64,000 bases of DNA from RFSX01 sp964567435. GTDB taxonomy: Bacteria; Bacteroidota; Bacteroidia; Chitinophagales; Saprospiraceae. The notes beneath the pieces were generated by a model. It worked only from the letters and a program-made list of their open reading frames with translations. It made no database searches and was not told the origin of the DNA. The translations under genes were made by a program, and so were the position numbers. How positions within the stretch are numbered: position 1 is the stretch's first letter; every line of letters begins with the position of its first letter. Where the stretch lies: the NCBI GenBank assembly GCA_964567435.1, contig CAZMMQ010000006.1:1-64000 (forward strand), given 5' to 3'. Shown piece by piece: positions 18,668 to 28,098 of the stretch.

Positions 18668-18975
18668 GACCTAAAAGAAATGACAACTTTATGATTGGCT
18701 TTATGATTGGTGCCACCGTACCAGTCATAGCCTATTGGGCTATTGGTGTGATATTTCAAGGTCTGACTGATGCAGGTATTATGGATGAAGTTACCAGTAG
18801 TACTTTTGATAAGAGAATGAAGACTCTTAGTCTCTTGGCTATTTGCAGTAACATCATACCATCACAACTATCAAACAATTGGCGATATACTAATATATTG
18901 AGAGGGGTCATCTTCTCTACATTTATCTATGCAGCTATTTGGATTGCATATTATTATTTAGGAGTTAGATTCTAA
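18664..18975 (+). CDS. Small conserved-looking membrane protein of unknown function
   Basis: A 103-aa protein I do not recognise by name. It has three hydrophobic segments (about residues 10-32, 53-68 and 80-100) with a short basic N-terminus (MRPKRND). The start overlaps the stop of surE in ATGA and the stop is 8 nt before lpxB, which supports that it is a real, co-translated gene. It could be an accessory inner-membrane protein of envelope synthesis, but nothing in the sequence gives a reaction. Confidence 0.75.
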   Translation: MRPKRNDNFMIGFMIGATVPVIAYWAIGVIFQGLTDAGIMDEVTSSTFDKRMKTLSLLAICSNIIPSQLSNNWRYTNILRGVIFSTFIYAAIWIAYYYLGVRF

Positions 18976-18983
18976 CAAAGAAG

Positions 18984-20084
18984 GTGAAATATTACATAAT
19001 TGCAGGAGAAGCATCTGGAGATCTTTACGGAAGTCTTCTTATAACTGAACTAAAAAAGGTAGATCCAAAGGCAGAATTTAGATTCTGGGGAGGTCCCAAA
19101 ATGAGAACTGTCTCTTCAGGTCAACTTAAATCCATCAAGGAGACCTCCTTTATGGGTTTTTATGAAGTAGCAAAAAATGCATTCAAGATTAAAGGATTCT
19201 TCGATTTTGCTAAGTATAGCATTCAAGAATTTGAGCCAGATATGATTATCCTCATTGACTATCCGGGGTTTAATCTAAGGATGGCGACTTGGGCTAAGGA
19301 CAAGGGATACAACATCACATACTTTATTTCACCACAGCTGTGGGCTTGGAAAAAGAACAGACACAAAATTTTGAAAGAAAAAGTGGACCTCTTCTATGTA
19401 ATACTTCCTTTTGAAAGAGATTTTTATAAAAACCTGGATACACCGTGTGAATTTGTTGGACACCCATTAATGGAGGTAATAGATGAACCCAAAAACATCC
19501 TCGCTGAAAAACCTAGAACAATAGGGTTATTTCCAGGAAGCAGAAAACAGGAGATAAGAAATCATCTAAGTATCATGCTGGAGTTTGCAATTGACAAGTC
19601 AGAATATGATTTTATAATAGCTGGAGTTAGCCATATACCGAAAAAATTCTACCTTGATCATCTCAATAAGTATGCATCACATATTGACATACGTTATGAT
19701 TCCTCTTACGAAGTGATGAAAGAAATAGACTTTGCCATTACAAGTAGTGGGACTGCTACACTTGAATTGGCATTATTTAATGTGCCACAGATTGTAGTCT
19801 ATAAGACGCATCAAATTTCATTTATGATAGGAAAGAGATTGGTGAGTACTGATTATATTTCTTTAGTCAATTTGATTGCTCAAAAAGAAGTCGTTCCTGA
19901 ATTGCTTCAAGATGCTTTCAATGAATTAGCACTACAGAAATATTTTTCTGAACTAATTCCAATAGAAAAAAGAAAAGAAATAGTAAGGCACTACTCCAAG
20001 ATTAGAGATGAACTTGGATCTAAAAAAAGTTCTCATCTAGTAGCTAATGGCATTTTTCAATATCTAAACGCCGCTATTTCTTAG
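18984..20084 (+). CDS. lpxB: Lipid-A-disaccharide synthase LpxB
   Basis: Family GT19 glycosyltransferase of 366 aa that joins UDP-2,3-diacylglucosamine and lipid X to the lipid A disaccharide on the inner face of the inner membrane. Seen: the N-terminal IAGEASGDLYGS, WGGPKM, a central FISPQLWAWKKNR, FVGHPLME, LFPGSRKQEI and the donor-binding TSSGTATLELAL. The start is a GTG at 18984, the only codon that keeps the N-terminal beta strand MKYYIIAGEASGD. It is the third gene of the surE operon. Its last 11 nt overlap the 3' end of topA on the other strand. Confidence 0.95.
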   Translation: MKYYIIAGEASGDLYGSLLITELKKVDPKAEFRFWGGPKMRTVSSGQLKSIKETSFMGFYEVAKNAFKIKGFFDFAKYSIQEFEPDMIILIDYPGFNLRMATWAKDKGYNITYFISPQLWAWKKNRHKILKEKVDLFYVILPFERDFYKNLDTPCEFVGHPLMEVIDEPKNILAEKPRTIGLFPGSRKQEIRNHLSIMLEFAIDKSEYDFIIAGVSHIPKKFYLDHLNKYASHIDIRYDSSYEVMKEIDFAITSSGTATLELALFNVPQIVVYKTHQISFMIGKRLVSTDYISLVNLIAQKEVVPELLQDAFNELALQKYFSELIPIEKRKEIVRHYSKIRDELGSKKSSHLVANGIFQYLNAAIS

Positions 20085-22641
20085 GCTTCTTCGCAGTTTT
20101 TTTCTTAGCTTTTTTAGGAGCTTTCAACTTCACACCTTCTTCAGTTAGGATATCCTTAATGACTTCAAGCGTGAATTTTTCCTTAGCTTCCTCTGAGGTA
20201 TACCTTTCGCCATTTTCCTTCTTTCCGATTTTGAACGATTTCTTTTTATATCTTATAAACGGACCCCATCTGCCATTCTCCAAGGCGATGTTTTCGTCAG
20301 GCCACTGAGAGATATATCTATTGGCTTCTTTTTCAATTTTTGCTTCTATCAGTTCAAAGATATTTTCCTGACTTAAGTTGTCGGCATCGAACCTTCGTGG
20401 AATATTAATAAAGAATTCTTTATACTTTAAATATGGCCCAAATCGTCCTTTACCTTTTGTCACATCCTCACCTTTATAGGTAGCTATCGGAGCATCAAGC
20501 TTTTTTCGTTCCTCTACAAGTTCAACACCTCTTTCAAAAGCCATAGTGAGTGGGTCCTCCCCCTTTGGTATGGTTATATTCTTTTCTTTATAACTAATAT
20601 ACGGGCCATATCTGCCTGACTTAACAATGATACTTTCACCTTCGTAAGATCCTAAGTCTATCGGTAATTTAAAAAGTTCCATAGCCTCCTCATAGGTAAT
20701 TGTCTCAAGAGACTGTCCTACCTTCAAGCTAGAAAATCTTGGCTTTCCTTCCTCACCAACCTCTTCTACCGTTCCTATTTGAACCACAGGTCCAAATCTA
20801 CTCATCTGAGCGAGAACGGTGTGCCCTGAAGCAGGATCTAAACCCAAATCACGTCTGCCTTTGACTCTAGGTGCATTCTTAATTGTATCCGATACCGTCT
20901 CATGAAAAGGGCCATAAAATTGGTTGATCATCTCAAGCCAATTTTCAGAGCCATTGGCAATCTCGTCCAACTTATCTTCTATCTCTTTGGTAAAACTATA
21001 AGTCATTATTTCTTCAAAATGCTCTGAAAGGAAATCGCTTACCATTTTACCCATATCAGTCGGATATAACCTATTGCTAATTGCTCCAGTCATTTCACTG
21101 TGAACAACGTTTTCTACTTTATCACTCTTAAGGGTAAGAATATTATATTTTCGCTCAACGCCATCTTTCTTCTCTTTTGACACGTACCCTCTTGTCTTCT
21201 CCATGATCTTTGAGATTGTTGGAGCATAGGTGGAAGGTCGTCCAATACCAAGTTCTTCCAATTTCTTTACCAAAGTTGCTTCTGTATATCTAGCAGGTGG
21301 TCTTGTAAATCTCTCTATGGCTTGGATATTATCCAACTCTAATTTTTGACCTAAGGTTAGTGGTGGTAAGATTCCCTTTGCCTCTGAGGTTTCATCATCC
21401 TCATCTCTACCTTCAATGTACAACTTCAAGAAACCATCAAAAATCAGGACTTCACCATCAGCTTGAAAAATGGCATTATTCTTAGCTTTGATATCTACGG
21501 TTGTCTTTTCTAACTTAGCTTCAGCCATTTGGCTAGCCAAAGTTCTCTTCCAGATGAGGCTATACAGCTTCACCATATCACCGTCTACTTCCTTTGATTC
21601 CGTGATAGATTGTCTATCAAAGTAGGTAGGTCTTATCGCTTCGTGAGCTTCCTGTGCATTCTCATTCTTCGACTTAAATCGCCTTGTCTCTGAATACTTT
21701 TCGCCAAATGTAGATGTAACTTCCGTCGCGATATCTTTAAGTGCTTGCTCACTTAATCTGATAGAATCCGTTCTCATATAGGTTATCAAACCTTGTTCAT
21801 AAAGCCTCTGAGCAACCTGCATGGTCCTGCTAACACTAAAATATATTTTCCTACTGGCTTCTTGTTGCAAGGTAGATGTTGTGAATGGAGCGGGCGGCTT
21901 CCTTTTTGTAGGCTTGACTTTGATATCATCAATCGTATAATCAGAACCAACTAAAGCATTGAGAAACTTATCAGCCTCCTCATAAGTCTCCAATCTATTC
22001 TTCAGTTCTGCTTTTAACTCAACCAGTTTCCCAGCTTTGTTTTTCACTTTGAATAGAGCCACAACTTTATAGAATGGTCGGGAAGTATGGGCCTCAATTT
22101 CTCTTTCTCTATCTACTACCAATTTTAAAGTCACTGATTGGACACGACCACCTGATAACTTGGGCTTAATCTTGCGCCATAATGTTTCTGACAATTCAAA
22201 CCCCACCAATCGGTCAAGGACTCTTCTTGCTTGTTGAGCATTGACCATATCCAGATCTACTGTTCGAGGCTCCTTAATCGCATTCTGAATTGCTGATTTA
22301 GTGATTTCTCTAAAGACGATTCGCTTTGTCGTTAGTTCATCCAATCCCAAAACCTCACATAAATGCCAGGAAATGGCTTCTCCCTCACGGTCTTCATCCG
22401 TTGCCAACCATACCTCTTCTACTTTCTTAAGCGTTGACTTAAGATCTCTAACAACCTTTTGCTTACCATCAGAAATGACATAATTTGGCTTAAAACCATT
22501 ATCTATATCTATACCCTTCTTACCCTTTTCCAAATCTCTTATGTGACCTACACTGGATTTGACAATAAAATCATCCCCGAGATACTTGTTTATAGTCTTA
22601 GCCTTAGCTGGGGACTCTACAATTAATAGTTTTGAAGCCAT
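20074..22641 (-). CDS. topA: DNA topoisomerase I
   Basis: Type IA topoisomerase of 855 aa that relaxes negative supercoils. The start at 22641 (MASKLLIVESPAKAKT) is placed at the TOPRIM domain, which also shows ATDEDREGEAI with the acidic triad. The core domain contains the catalytic Tyr in ITYMRTDSIRLS. Instead of zinc fingers, the C-terminal part has at least four repeats starting GRFGPVV, GRYGPYI, GRFGPYL and GRWGPFI, followed by a lysine-rich tail (KAKKKTAKKPKK). This zinc-free repeat layout is usual in Bacteroidota. The 3' end overlaps lpxB by 11 nt on the opposite strand. Confidence 0.95.
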   Translation of the reverse strand: MASKLLIVESPAKAKTINKYLGDDFIVKSSVGHIRDLEKGKKGIDIDNGFKPNYVISDGKQKVVRDLKSTLKKVEEVWLATDEDREGEAISWHLCEVLGLDELTTKRIVFREITKSAIQNAIKEPRTVDLDMVNAQQARRVLDRLVGFELSETLWRKIKPKLSGGRVQSVTLKLVVDREREIEAHTSRPFYKVVALFKVKNKAGKLVELKAELKNRLETYEEADKFLNALVGSDYTIDDIKVKPTKRKPPAPFTTSTLQQEASRKIYFSVSRTMQVAQRLYEQGLITYMRTDSIRLSEQALKDIATEVTSTFGEKYSETRRFKSKNENAQEAHEAIRPTYFDRQSITESKEVDGDMVKLYSLIWKRTLASQMAEAKLEKTTVDIKAKNNAIFQADGEVLIFDGFLKLYIEGRDEDDETSEAKGILPPLTLGQKLELDNIQAIERFTRPPARYTEATLVKKLEELGIGRPSTYAPTISKIMEKTRGYVSKEKKDGVERKYNILTLKSDKVENVVHSEMTGAISNRLYPTDMGKMVSDFLSEHFEEIMTYSFTKEIEDKLDEIANGSENWLEMINQFYGPFHETVSDTIKNAPRVKGRRDLGLDPASGHTVLAQMSRFGPVVQIGTVEEVGEEGKPRFSSLKVGQSLETITYEEAMELFKLPIDLGSYEGESIIVKSGRYGPYISYKEKNITIPKGEDPLTMAFERGVELVEERKKLDAPIATYKGEDVTKGKGRFGPYLKYKEFFINIPRRFDADNLSQENIFELIEAKIEKEANRYISQWPDENIALENGRWGPFIRYKKKSFKIGKKENGERYTSEEAKEKFTLEVIKDILTEEGVKLKAPKKAKKKTAKKPKK

Positions 22642-22850
22642 ATGCCTTCTGGTATAATTACATTGGCACAGTTGCGCCAAAGGTTAAGTCTCATAATTAA
22701 GAACACAAATATTGAAAATAAAATATGAATGATGTGGTATGTTTTTACACCAAGTAGATTTTAATGGAATTAATAGACCTACTTTTGATAGCAACTGTAC
22801 AAAATCAAAAAGGTTTAACATCATTGATAGAGCACACCTGAAAATTCATA

Positions 22851-23348
22851 TTAGAAGGGAGTTTTACCAGTAAGCTTATCAGCTATCTTTTTCCTTTCTA
22901 TAGCCAAATCCTCCGCTAATTTTTCTTCCTCAAGTGGCACATCATTCAAATGTCTGTGATACGTTCTTAGCAGAAATTGAGCCATATCATCTGGATGAAG
23001 TACGCCTTTGCCCTTAAGTAAGTGAGATAATCTAGAGCCTTCAAAGAAATTCCAATTACCAATCATCCAACGTCCTATACCAAAGTGTAATTTTATACAT
23101 ACTTCCTTCTCTGGTGCTGATGCGAATTTAGAGATAGCCTCCGGAGGCGTTAGTTTACTAATCCTTTTGTGCGCTTCTCTGACAGAGCCTGGAATATATA
23201 CACCATTGATTTTAGTCAGCTTGATATTTTTTTGATATTGCTTTTCATAAGCAGTCTCACTGTCGGACCCTTTGATAGCTATACCTTGACTAAATGCCAT
23301 GTAGCTACTTAGAACAGTTATAATTGATAGCAGGAATGTCTGTCTCAT
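22851..23348 (-). CDS. Secreted DUF6794-type protein
   Basis: A 165-aa exported protein. The N-terminus has a signal peptide ending near MAFSQ (residue 21). The rest matches the pattern I associate with DUF6794: NGVYIPGSVREAHKRI, a KLHFGIGRWMIGNW segment, and LHPDDMAQFLLRTYHRHLN. No lipobox is present, so it should be periplasmic or released. The C-terminus is highly charged and helical. The family has no established function. It stands alone between topA and the divergent thiolase gene. Confidence 0.75.
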   Translation of the reverse strand: MRQTFLLSIITVLSSYMAFSQGIAIKGSDSETAYEKQYQKNIKLTKINGVYIPGSVREAHKRISKLTPPEAISKFASAPEKEVCIKLHFGIGRWMIGNWNFFEGSRLSHLLKGKGVLHPDDMAQFLLRTYHRHLNDVPLEEEKLAEDLAIERKKIADKLTGKTPF

Positions 23349-23483
23349 TAGTTTTGTTTAGCTTGATATTAAAATTGCTGACATGAAGATGACGATTGTT
23401 TTCAAACAAAAATTCATATCTGAAGTTAATTTAACATAGATTTTAATCATCTTGGCGTCAGCAATAAGTATAACTAATAAATT

Positions 23484-24668
23484 ATGAATAAAGTATATGT
23501 AATATCTGCAGTTCGAACTCCAATTGGGAGTTTTGGAGGGATGTTATCCAATATCAGTGCCACAAAACTAGGCGCTCATGCTATCAAAGGAGCGATGCAA
23601 AAAGCGAATATTACTCCTGATCTGGTGGAAGAAGTCTTTATGGGTAACGTTGTATCTGCCAACTTGGGTCAAGCACCAGCTAGGCAAGCAGCTATTTATT
23701 CAGGCATACCTAATACCGTGCCTTGTACAACTATTAATAAAGTATGTTCTTCGGGTGCTAAATCAATCATGTTCGGTGCTCAATCTATTATGCTAGGGCA
23801 CAAAGATATTGTTGCCGTTGGAGGTATGGAGAATATGTCACAGATCCCTTTTTATCTCCCAAAGGCGAGATATGGGTATAAATTTGGTTCTGGGCAAATC
23901 ACAGATGGTCTCCAAAAAGATGGCTTGACAGATGTATATAATGAATGCATCATGGGAATTTGTGCCGATAATACTGCTACAAAATATGAAATAAGCCGTG
24001 AAGAGCAGGATGAGTTTGCTATAGGATCTTATAAGAAATCAGAGCAATCTACAGCTAGTGGATTTTTCAAAAATGAGATTTTTCCAATTGCTATTCCTCA
24101 GAGAAAAGGTGATGCGATCACAATGGATGAAGATGAGGAGTTTAAAAAAGTGAAGTATGAAAAGATACCTCAATTGAGACCTGCTTTTTCGAAAGAAGGA
24201 ACAGTGACCGCAGCAAATGCATCTACAATTAATGACGGGGCTGCTGCTTTGATATTGGCAAGCGAGGCTGCCGTAAAGAAGCACAACTTAAAACCAGTTG
24301 CAGAGATTGTGTCATTTACAGACGCAGCTCATGAACCTGAATGGTTTACAACAGCACCAACAAAGGCGACTTCAAGACTAATGGAGCTTAATAATATGTC
24401 TCTCGATGACGTCGATTTCTTTGAAGTAAATGAAGCGTTTAGTGTGGTTACCTTAGCTTATCAGAAACTACTAAAAGTGCCAGAGCAGAAAGTCAATGTA
24501 ATGGGTGGATCTGTATCACTAGGACATCCATTAGGCGCATCTGGAGCACGCATAGTCGTGACTCTAGTCAATGTTCTGCAGCAACATCAAGGGAACACTG
24601 GAGTAGCTGCTATCTGCAATGGAGGTGGTGGTGCTTCCGCACTACTGATTAAGAGATATCCAAGCTAG
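23484..24668 (+). CDS. Acetyl-CoA C-acetyltransferase (thiolase)
   Basis: Biosynthetic-type thiolase of 394 aa, condensing two acetyl-CoA to acetoacetyl-CoA or carrying out the reverse reaction in beta-oxidation. The N-terminal RTPIGSFGG, acylated C88 in INKVCSSGAKS, EVNEAFSVV, GGSVSLGHPLGASGAR with the catalytic His, and the C-terminal CNGGGGASALLI with the second catalytic Cys are all intact. It has its own transcript: the upstream gene is divergent and a terminator lies beyond the stop, though that hairpin works for the opposite strand. Assignment to a specific pathway (atoB-like) is not possible from context. Confidence 0.93.
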   Translation: MNKVYVISAVRTPIGSFGGMLSNISATKLGAHAIKGAMQKANITPDLVEEVFMGNVVSANLGQAPARQAAIYSGIPNTVPCTTINKVCSSGAKSIMFGAQSIMLGHKDIVAVGGMENMSQIPFYLPKARYGYKFGSGQITDGLQKDGLTDVYNECIMGICADNTATKYEISREEQDEFAIGSYKKSEQSTASGFFKNEIFPIAIPQRKGDAITMDEDEEFKKVKYEKIPQLRPAFSKEGTVTAANASTINDGAAALILASEAAVKKHNLKPVAEIVSFTDAAHEPEWFTTAPTKATSRLMELNNMSLDDVDFFEVNEAFSVVTLAYQKLLKVPEQKVNVMGGSVSLGHPLGASGARIVVTLVNVLQQHQGNTGVAAICNGGGGASALLIKRYPS

Positions 24669-24687
24669 CCTCTGATGACTATTAGAC

Positions 24688-24725
24688 AAAAAAAAGGAGC
24701 AACTTTAAAGTGTGAAGTTGCTCCC
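24688..24725 (-). terminator. Rho-independent terminator of the PorE-like gene
   Basis: On the minus strand GGAGCAACTT pairs with AAGTTGCTCC (10 bp) and is followed by eight T residues. It ends the minus-strand transcript at 24747-26882. On the plus strand there is no T-run, so it would only weakly stop thiolase transcription. Confidence 0.88.
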
Positions 24726-24746
24726 TAATTAACTGTATATCAAAGT

Positions 24747-26882
24747 TTACAGTTTTTCTAATAATCCGTTTCTATCAAGTACAATTTCTGCATCTGAAAA
24801 GCCTCTGGCTATAGCAGCAACCTTAGCAACTTCAGCTTCTTCTAGAGAATTGTATCCACTTAGGACAAAAATTGTCCAATCCCCTTTACTCCACTGCTCT
24901 ATCGTCCCTATATCATTAACCTTTTTGATATCAAACCAAATTGGATCTTCGTATGACGCCAACTTAATTTTATAATTTTCACCTGTATTGGTTGTTATAT
25001 CATATGATCCAGTTGAACTACTATTAATTGTACTGCCAGTTACTAATTCCATTCTTGATGGATTAAGTATTTCATAGGTTATAAATGCATCTCTATGGCC
25101 GCTGGCTTTGACTTGTCTAAGCACTTCTTTTGCTTGATACTCATCAAAGTAATATCCCAACTTCACCTTAGTCGCATTTGATTGTTTGAATTTATACAAA
25201 CTTCCAAATTCTGACAGGCTTTTAAAAGGATTCAGATTAGCCTCCGTTCTGAATAATGCAGCAAGCTGAATAAAGTATACCTGAGAATTAGATCTTATGA
25301 CTTCACCAATCGCAACTCGCTTAGCGCCTGCTAATGAAACCGTTCTTGAATTAGAACTATTAAGGTCTTCAGCTTTTGGAGGCAGTAATTTATTAAAGTC
25401 AATAGCCTCATTTGTGGTATTCTTACCTATCTCATTTTCTTGGGAAATAGGTACCGCTGGAGGAACTGATAGTGATTCAGGATTAGTATCGACAATCAAC
25501 CCGGTCTCTTCTTCTAGTCTAACGCTTTTAACTTTTGCCTTCAGTGTGCTATTAATAAAATCAGCTTCTAAATCAATCGCTACAGGAACAGACTCCACTT
25601 TGGCCAGATCCAAACTGACAGTGCTTTCTTTTACCTTATGTACAAGATATATATCGTGACTGCCACGACCTCCAAGTCTATTTGATGTTAGATAATAACT
25701 TTCCTGAGATGGGTGTTTAGTAAAGTAAAAATCATCTTCAGGTGAATTCACACCATTACCCATATTAGAAGGATGCTTCCAATTACCAGCAACGACTTCA
25801 GTACTAAAAATATCAAACCCTCCAATTCCAATAATATAATCGGATGCAAAATAAAGTGTATTGCCATCAAAGAAAGGAGTAATCTCATTTCCTTGGGTAT
25901 TAACCTTTGGTCCTAAATTTTCTGGATATGTCCATCCTCCATCTTTGAAGTAACTGACATACATATCAAATCCTCCAAAACCTCCAGGCCTATTAGATGC
26001 AAAATAAAGAATGTTGCCTTGTGGATTTAAAGTCCCAAATCCAGTTGCGTACCCGACTTCGTTGTGCGGAAACGGTTTCATATTTCTAAATGATCCATCA
26101 AAATTGACTTCCGCTAAATATAATGTCAATTCCAAATCATCAGAAAATATCTGCTTCTCACCATCCTTGAAATTATGTCTTGTCACAGCACACACTGGTG
26201 CATTAGCCGCATAATGAATTGCTCCTAAATCAAAACTTTCTACCTTATCCCTAAGCAAGAAATCCATATCTTTTGAATCCCTAGAATAATCATTGTCAGC
26301 AATAAAAAATTGACACTTCTCACTTTGGATATGACTTTTATTCCTTTTAACTGTCCTTTGGAAATCAGGCCTGAATGAAGAAAACACTAACTTATCCTTA
26401 TAAACCGCTGGACCAAAATCAGTATAACCTGAACTTACGCCAAAAAGATTGAGTTCGAAATCTTTTTCAGTGGACAAGGCTTCTTTCGCAAAATCGCAAC
26501 TTGCAGCAAAGTGATCTCCTGCCTCACGATCAATTATCCTGTATTCCTCAAAATACTTCTTTGCTTTATCATATTGCCCCATCCTCTTTAGTAGAAGACC
26601 ATAGTTGAAGGTATAATCACTAGGGAGATTATCGAATCGTTCCATCTTTCTATACCAAATAGCTGCATCTACATTATTATTCATCATTCTGAATGATTCT
26701 GCAATTAGTCTATGGCACTCAATACAATTTGGGTCTTTTTCAATGGCCTTTTTGGCATTATCGATCGCAAGATCGAAGGCTTTTAGCTCATATTGCCTTT
26801 CTGCTTTAATCAGATGTTTCTGAGCAAAAATTGTTGAAGATGTAAGGCAAGTGAGAAGAGCTATCACCATTAATCCCTTCAT
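24747..26882 (-). CDS. TPR/PD40-repeat envelope protein with C-terminal SPOR-like repeats (PorE-like)
   Basis: Exported protein of about 711 aa. The start at 26882 (MKGLMVIALL) gives a signal peptide ending at FAQ near residue 21. Residues 20-140 are TPR-like (LIKAERQYELKAFDLAIDNA, then MMNNNVDAAIWYRKME). Residues 150-420 carry PD40/WD40-like propeller repeats such as LYFASNRPGGFGGFDMYVS and LYFASDYIIGIGGFDIFS. Instead of the OmpA-type peptidoglycan domain of PorE, the end holds two SPOR-like modules, starting near YFIQLAALFRTEANL and YKIKLASYEDPIWFD. SPOR domains bind glycan strands, so a role in anchoring an outer-membrane complex such as the T9SS to the wall is plausible. A strong terminator follows. 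Confidence 0.72.
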   Translation of the reverse strand: MKGLMVIALLTCLTSSTIFAQKHLIKAERQYELKAFDLAIDNAKKAIEKDPNCIECHRLIAESFRMMNNNVDAAIWYRKMERFDNLPSDYTFNYGLLLKRMGQYDKAKKYFEEYRIIDREAGDHFAASCDFAKEALSTEKDFELNLFGVSSGYTDFGPAVYKDKLVFSSFRPDFQRTVKRNKSHIQSEKCQFFIADNDYSRDSKDMDFLLRDKVESFDLGAIHYAANAPVCAVTRHNFKDGEKQIFSDDLELTLYLAEVNFDGSFRNMKPFPHNEVGYATGFGTLNPQGNILYFASNRPGGFGGFDMYVSYFKDGGWTYPENLGPKVNTQGNEITPFFDGNTLYFASDYIIGIGGFDIFSTEVVAGNWKHPSNMGNGVNSPEDDFYFTKHPSQESYYLTSNRLGGRGSHDIYLVHKVKESTVSLDLAKVESVPVAIDLEADFINSTLKAKVKSVRLEEETGLIVDTNPESLSVPPAVPISQENEIGKNTTNEAIDFNKLLPPKAEDLNSSNSRTVSLAGAKRVAIGEVIRSNSQVYFIQLAALFRTEANLNPFKSLSEFGSLYKFKQSNATKVKLGYYFDEYQAKEVLRQVKASGHRDAFITYEILNPSRMELVTGSTINSSSTGSYDITTNTGENYKIKLASYEDPIWFDIKKVNDIGTIEQWSKGDWTIFVLSGYNSLEEAEVAKVAAIARGFSDAEIVLDRNGLLEKL

Positions 26883-27009
26883 GATATGCATGTTTAGTGT
26901 TTTGGTTATTTACATATTACAATAAACAAATATATGAAAGTATCTGATAATGCGATAATAATACATAGTTATATTACATAATATTTTAATATATCATATA
27001 TTTTAACAC

Positions 27010-27078
27010 TTAGCGTTCGCTGAAGCTTTTCTGGAGAAAGCAGAAGATGTATTAAAAGAATATTCGAAGATTTACTAA
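27010..27078 (+). pseudogene. Possible C-terminal coding remnant
   Basis: A 22-codon open stretch ending in TAA reads LAFAEAFLEKAEDVLKEYS and a few more residues, with helical, protein-like composition, but there is no start codon and a stop lies two codons upstream. It sits between two minus-strand genes. It may be the last trace of a deleted gene or simply chance. Confidence 0.2.
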
Positions 27079-27087
27079 GCCGAGATT

Positions 27088-28083
27088 CTACTCGTAGGCA
27101 TTCTTGAGTAAGCCTGTTTTATGCACTACATATATAAGTAACAGACCGACTATCATCCCAATGACAACCAAGCTAAGTCTAGCCTCACCGAAGTATTGAG
27201 CTGGTAATACATTGAGCTCACTAACTATTTTAATATGGTCAGCTGCAAAATCGAATGAGCCTATATTATTACTATCGATTTGCGAAAGTCGTCCAGTGTC
27301 TTTATTTAGTACTGTTTGAACATTTCTCCAAGGCCATATTTTATTAAGTGAACCTAACATAAATCCTGACATCAGCGCTATGGTTCCATTTCTATAATGC
27401 TCAAAAGCAGTAGATACAATTCTAGAAAACAGCAATAAACCAATTACCATTCCCAATCCAAACACTGCAAGTATCATTAATTCCGAAAGCTCTGGAGATT
27501 TAAGAAAGGATTTAATAGTTGGAATTATTGTAGTATAAAGTCCCATGATTAAGAGCATAAAGCTTCCAGAAATACCAGGTAATACAAGCGCACTTACTGC
27601 AATAGCACCTCCCATAAAAATATATAAGTAGTTAGCAGATCCTTGCATTGGATTAAGGCTCGTGACCCCATAAGCGACTATGACACCCACAAGAAATAAT
27701 AGAACCGATTGTATATTTCGCTTGGAAATCTGAGATAACATCATCGGGACAGATCCCAATATTAACCCGAAGAAAAGAGCCCAGAGGACTTCGGGATAAT
27801 TCTCCAAAAAGTAGGTTACGCCAAATACACCCACTACAATACCTCCAAGCATCCCTGTCACTAATGGAAGGAGGAAAGGTCCATTGACTTTTGTCCAAAA
27901 GGCTTTAAGCTGAAAAGAAAACAGCAATTTAAGAGCTTGAGCATCAACACTCTTTATAGTATCCAAAAGAGCTTTGTAAATCCCTGTAATAAAAGCAATC
28001 GTGCCACCTGACACACCAGGTATGACTTCAGCTATACCCATCACTGCTCCTCTCGCTAATAGTCCACCTTTACTAAATATCAT
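27088..28083 (-). CDS. DUF368 membrane protein, probable polyprenyl-phosphate transporter (PopT family)
   Basis: Inner-membrane protein of 331 aa with about nine hydrophobic segments. The family motif GAVMGIAEVIPGVSGGTIAFITG is split here over residues 12-34 (key parts AEVIPGVSGG), and a second inverted-repeat copy LVLPGISGSFMLLIMG is in the middle. DUF368 proteins have been shown in other bacteria to flip undecaprenyl phosphate back across the membrane for reuse in wall and surface polymer synthesis. It is the last gene of a three-gene transcript with the phospholipase-like gene (15 nt away) and the DUF4340 gene. Function here is by family. Confidence 0.85.
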   Translation of the reverse strand: MIFSKGGLLARGAVMGIAEVIPGVSGGTIAFITGIYKALLDTIKSVDAQALKLLFSFQLKAFWTKVNGPFLLPLVTGMLGGIVVGVFGVTYFLENYPEVLWALFFGLILGSVPMMLSQISKRNIQSVLLFLVGVIVAYGVTSLNPMQGSANYLYIFMGGAIAVSALVLPGISGSFMLLIMGLYTTIIPTIKSFLKSPELSELMILAVFGLGMVIGLLLFSRIVSTAFEHYRNGTIALMSGFMLGSLNKIWPWRNVQTVLNKDTGRLSQIDSNNIGSFDFAADHIKIVSELNVLPAQYFGEARLSLVVIGMIVGLLLIYVVHKTGLLKNAYE

Positions 28084-28098
28084 GTATTCATTTTTACA

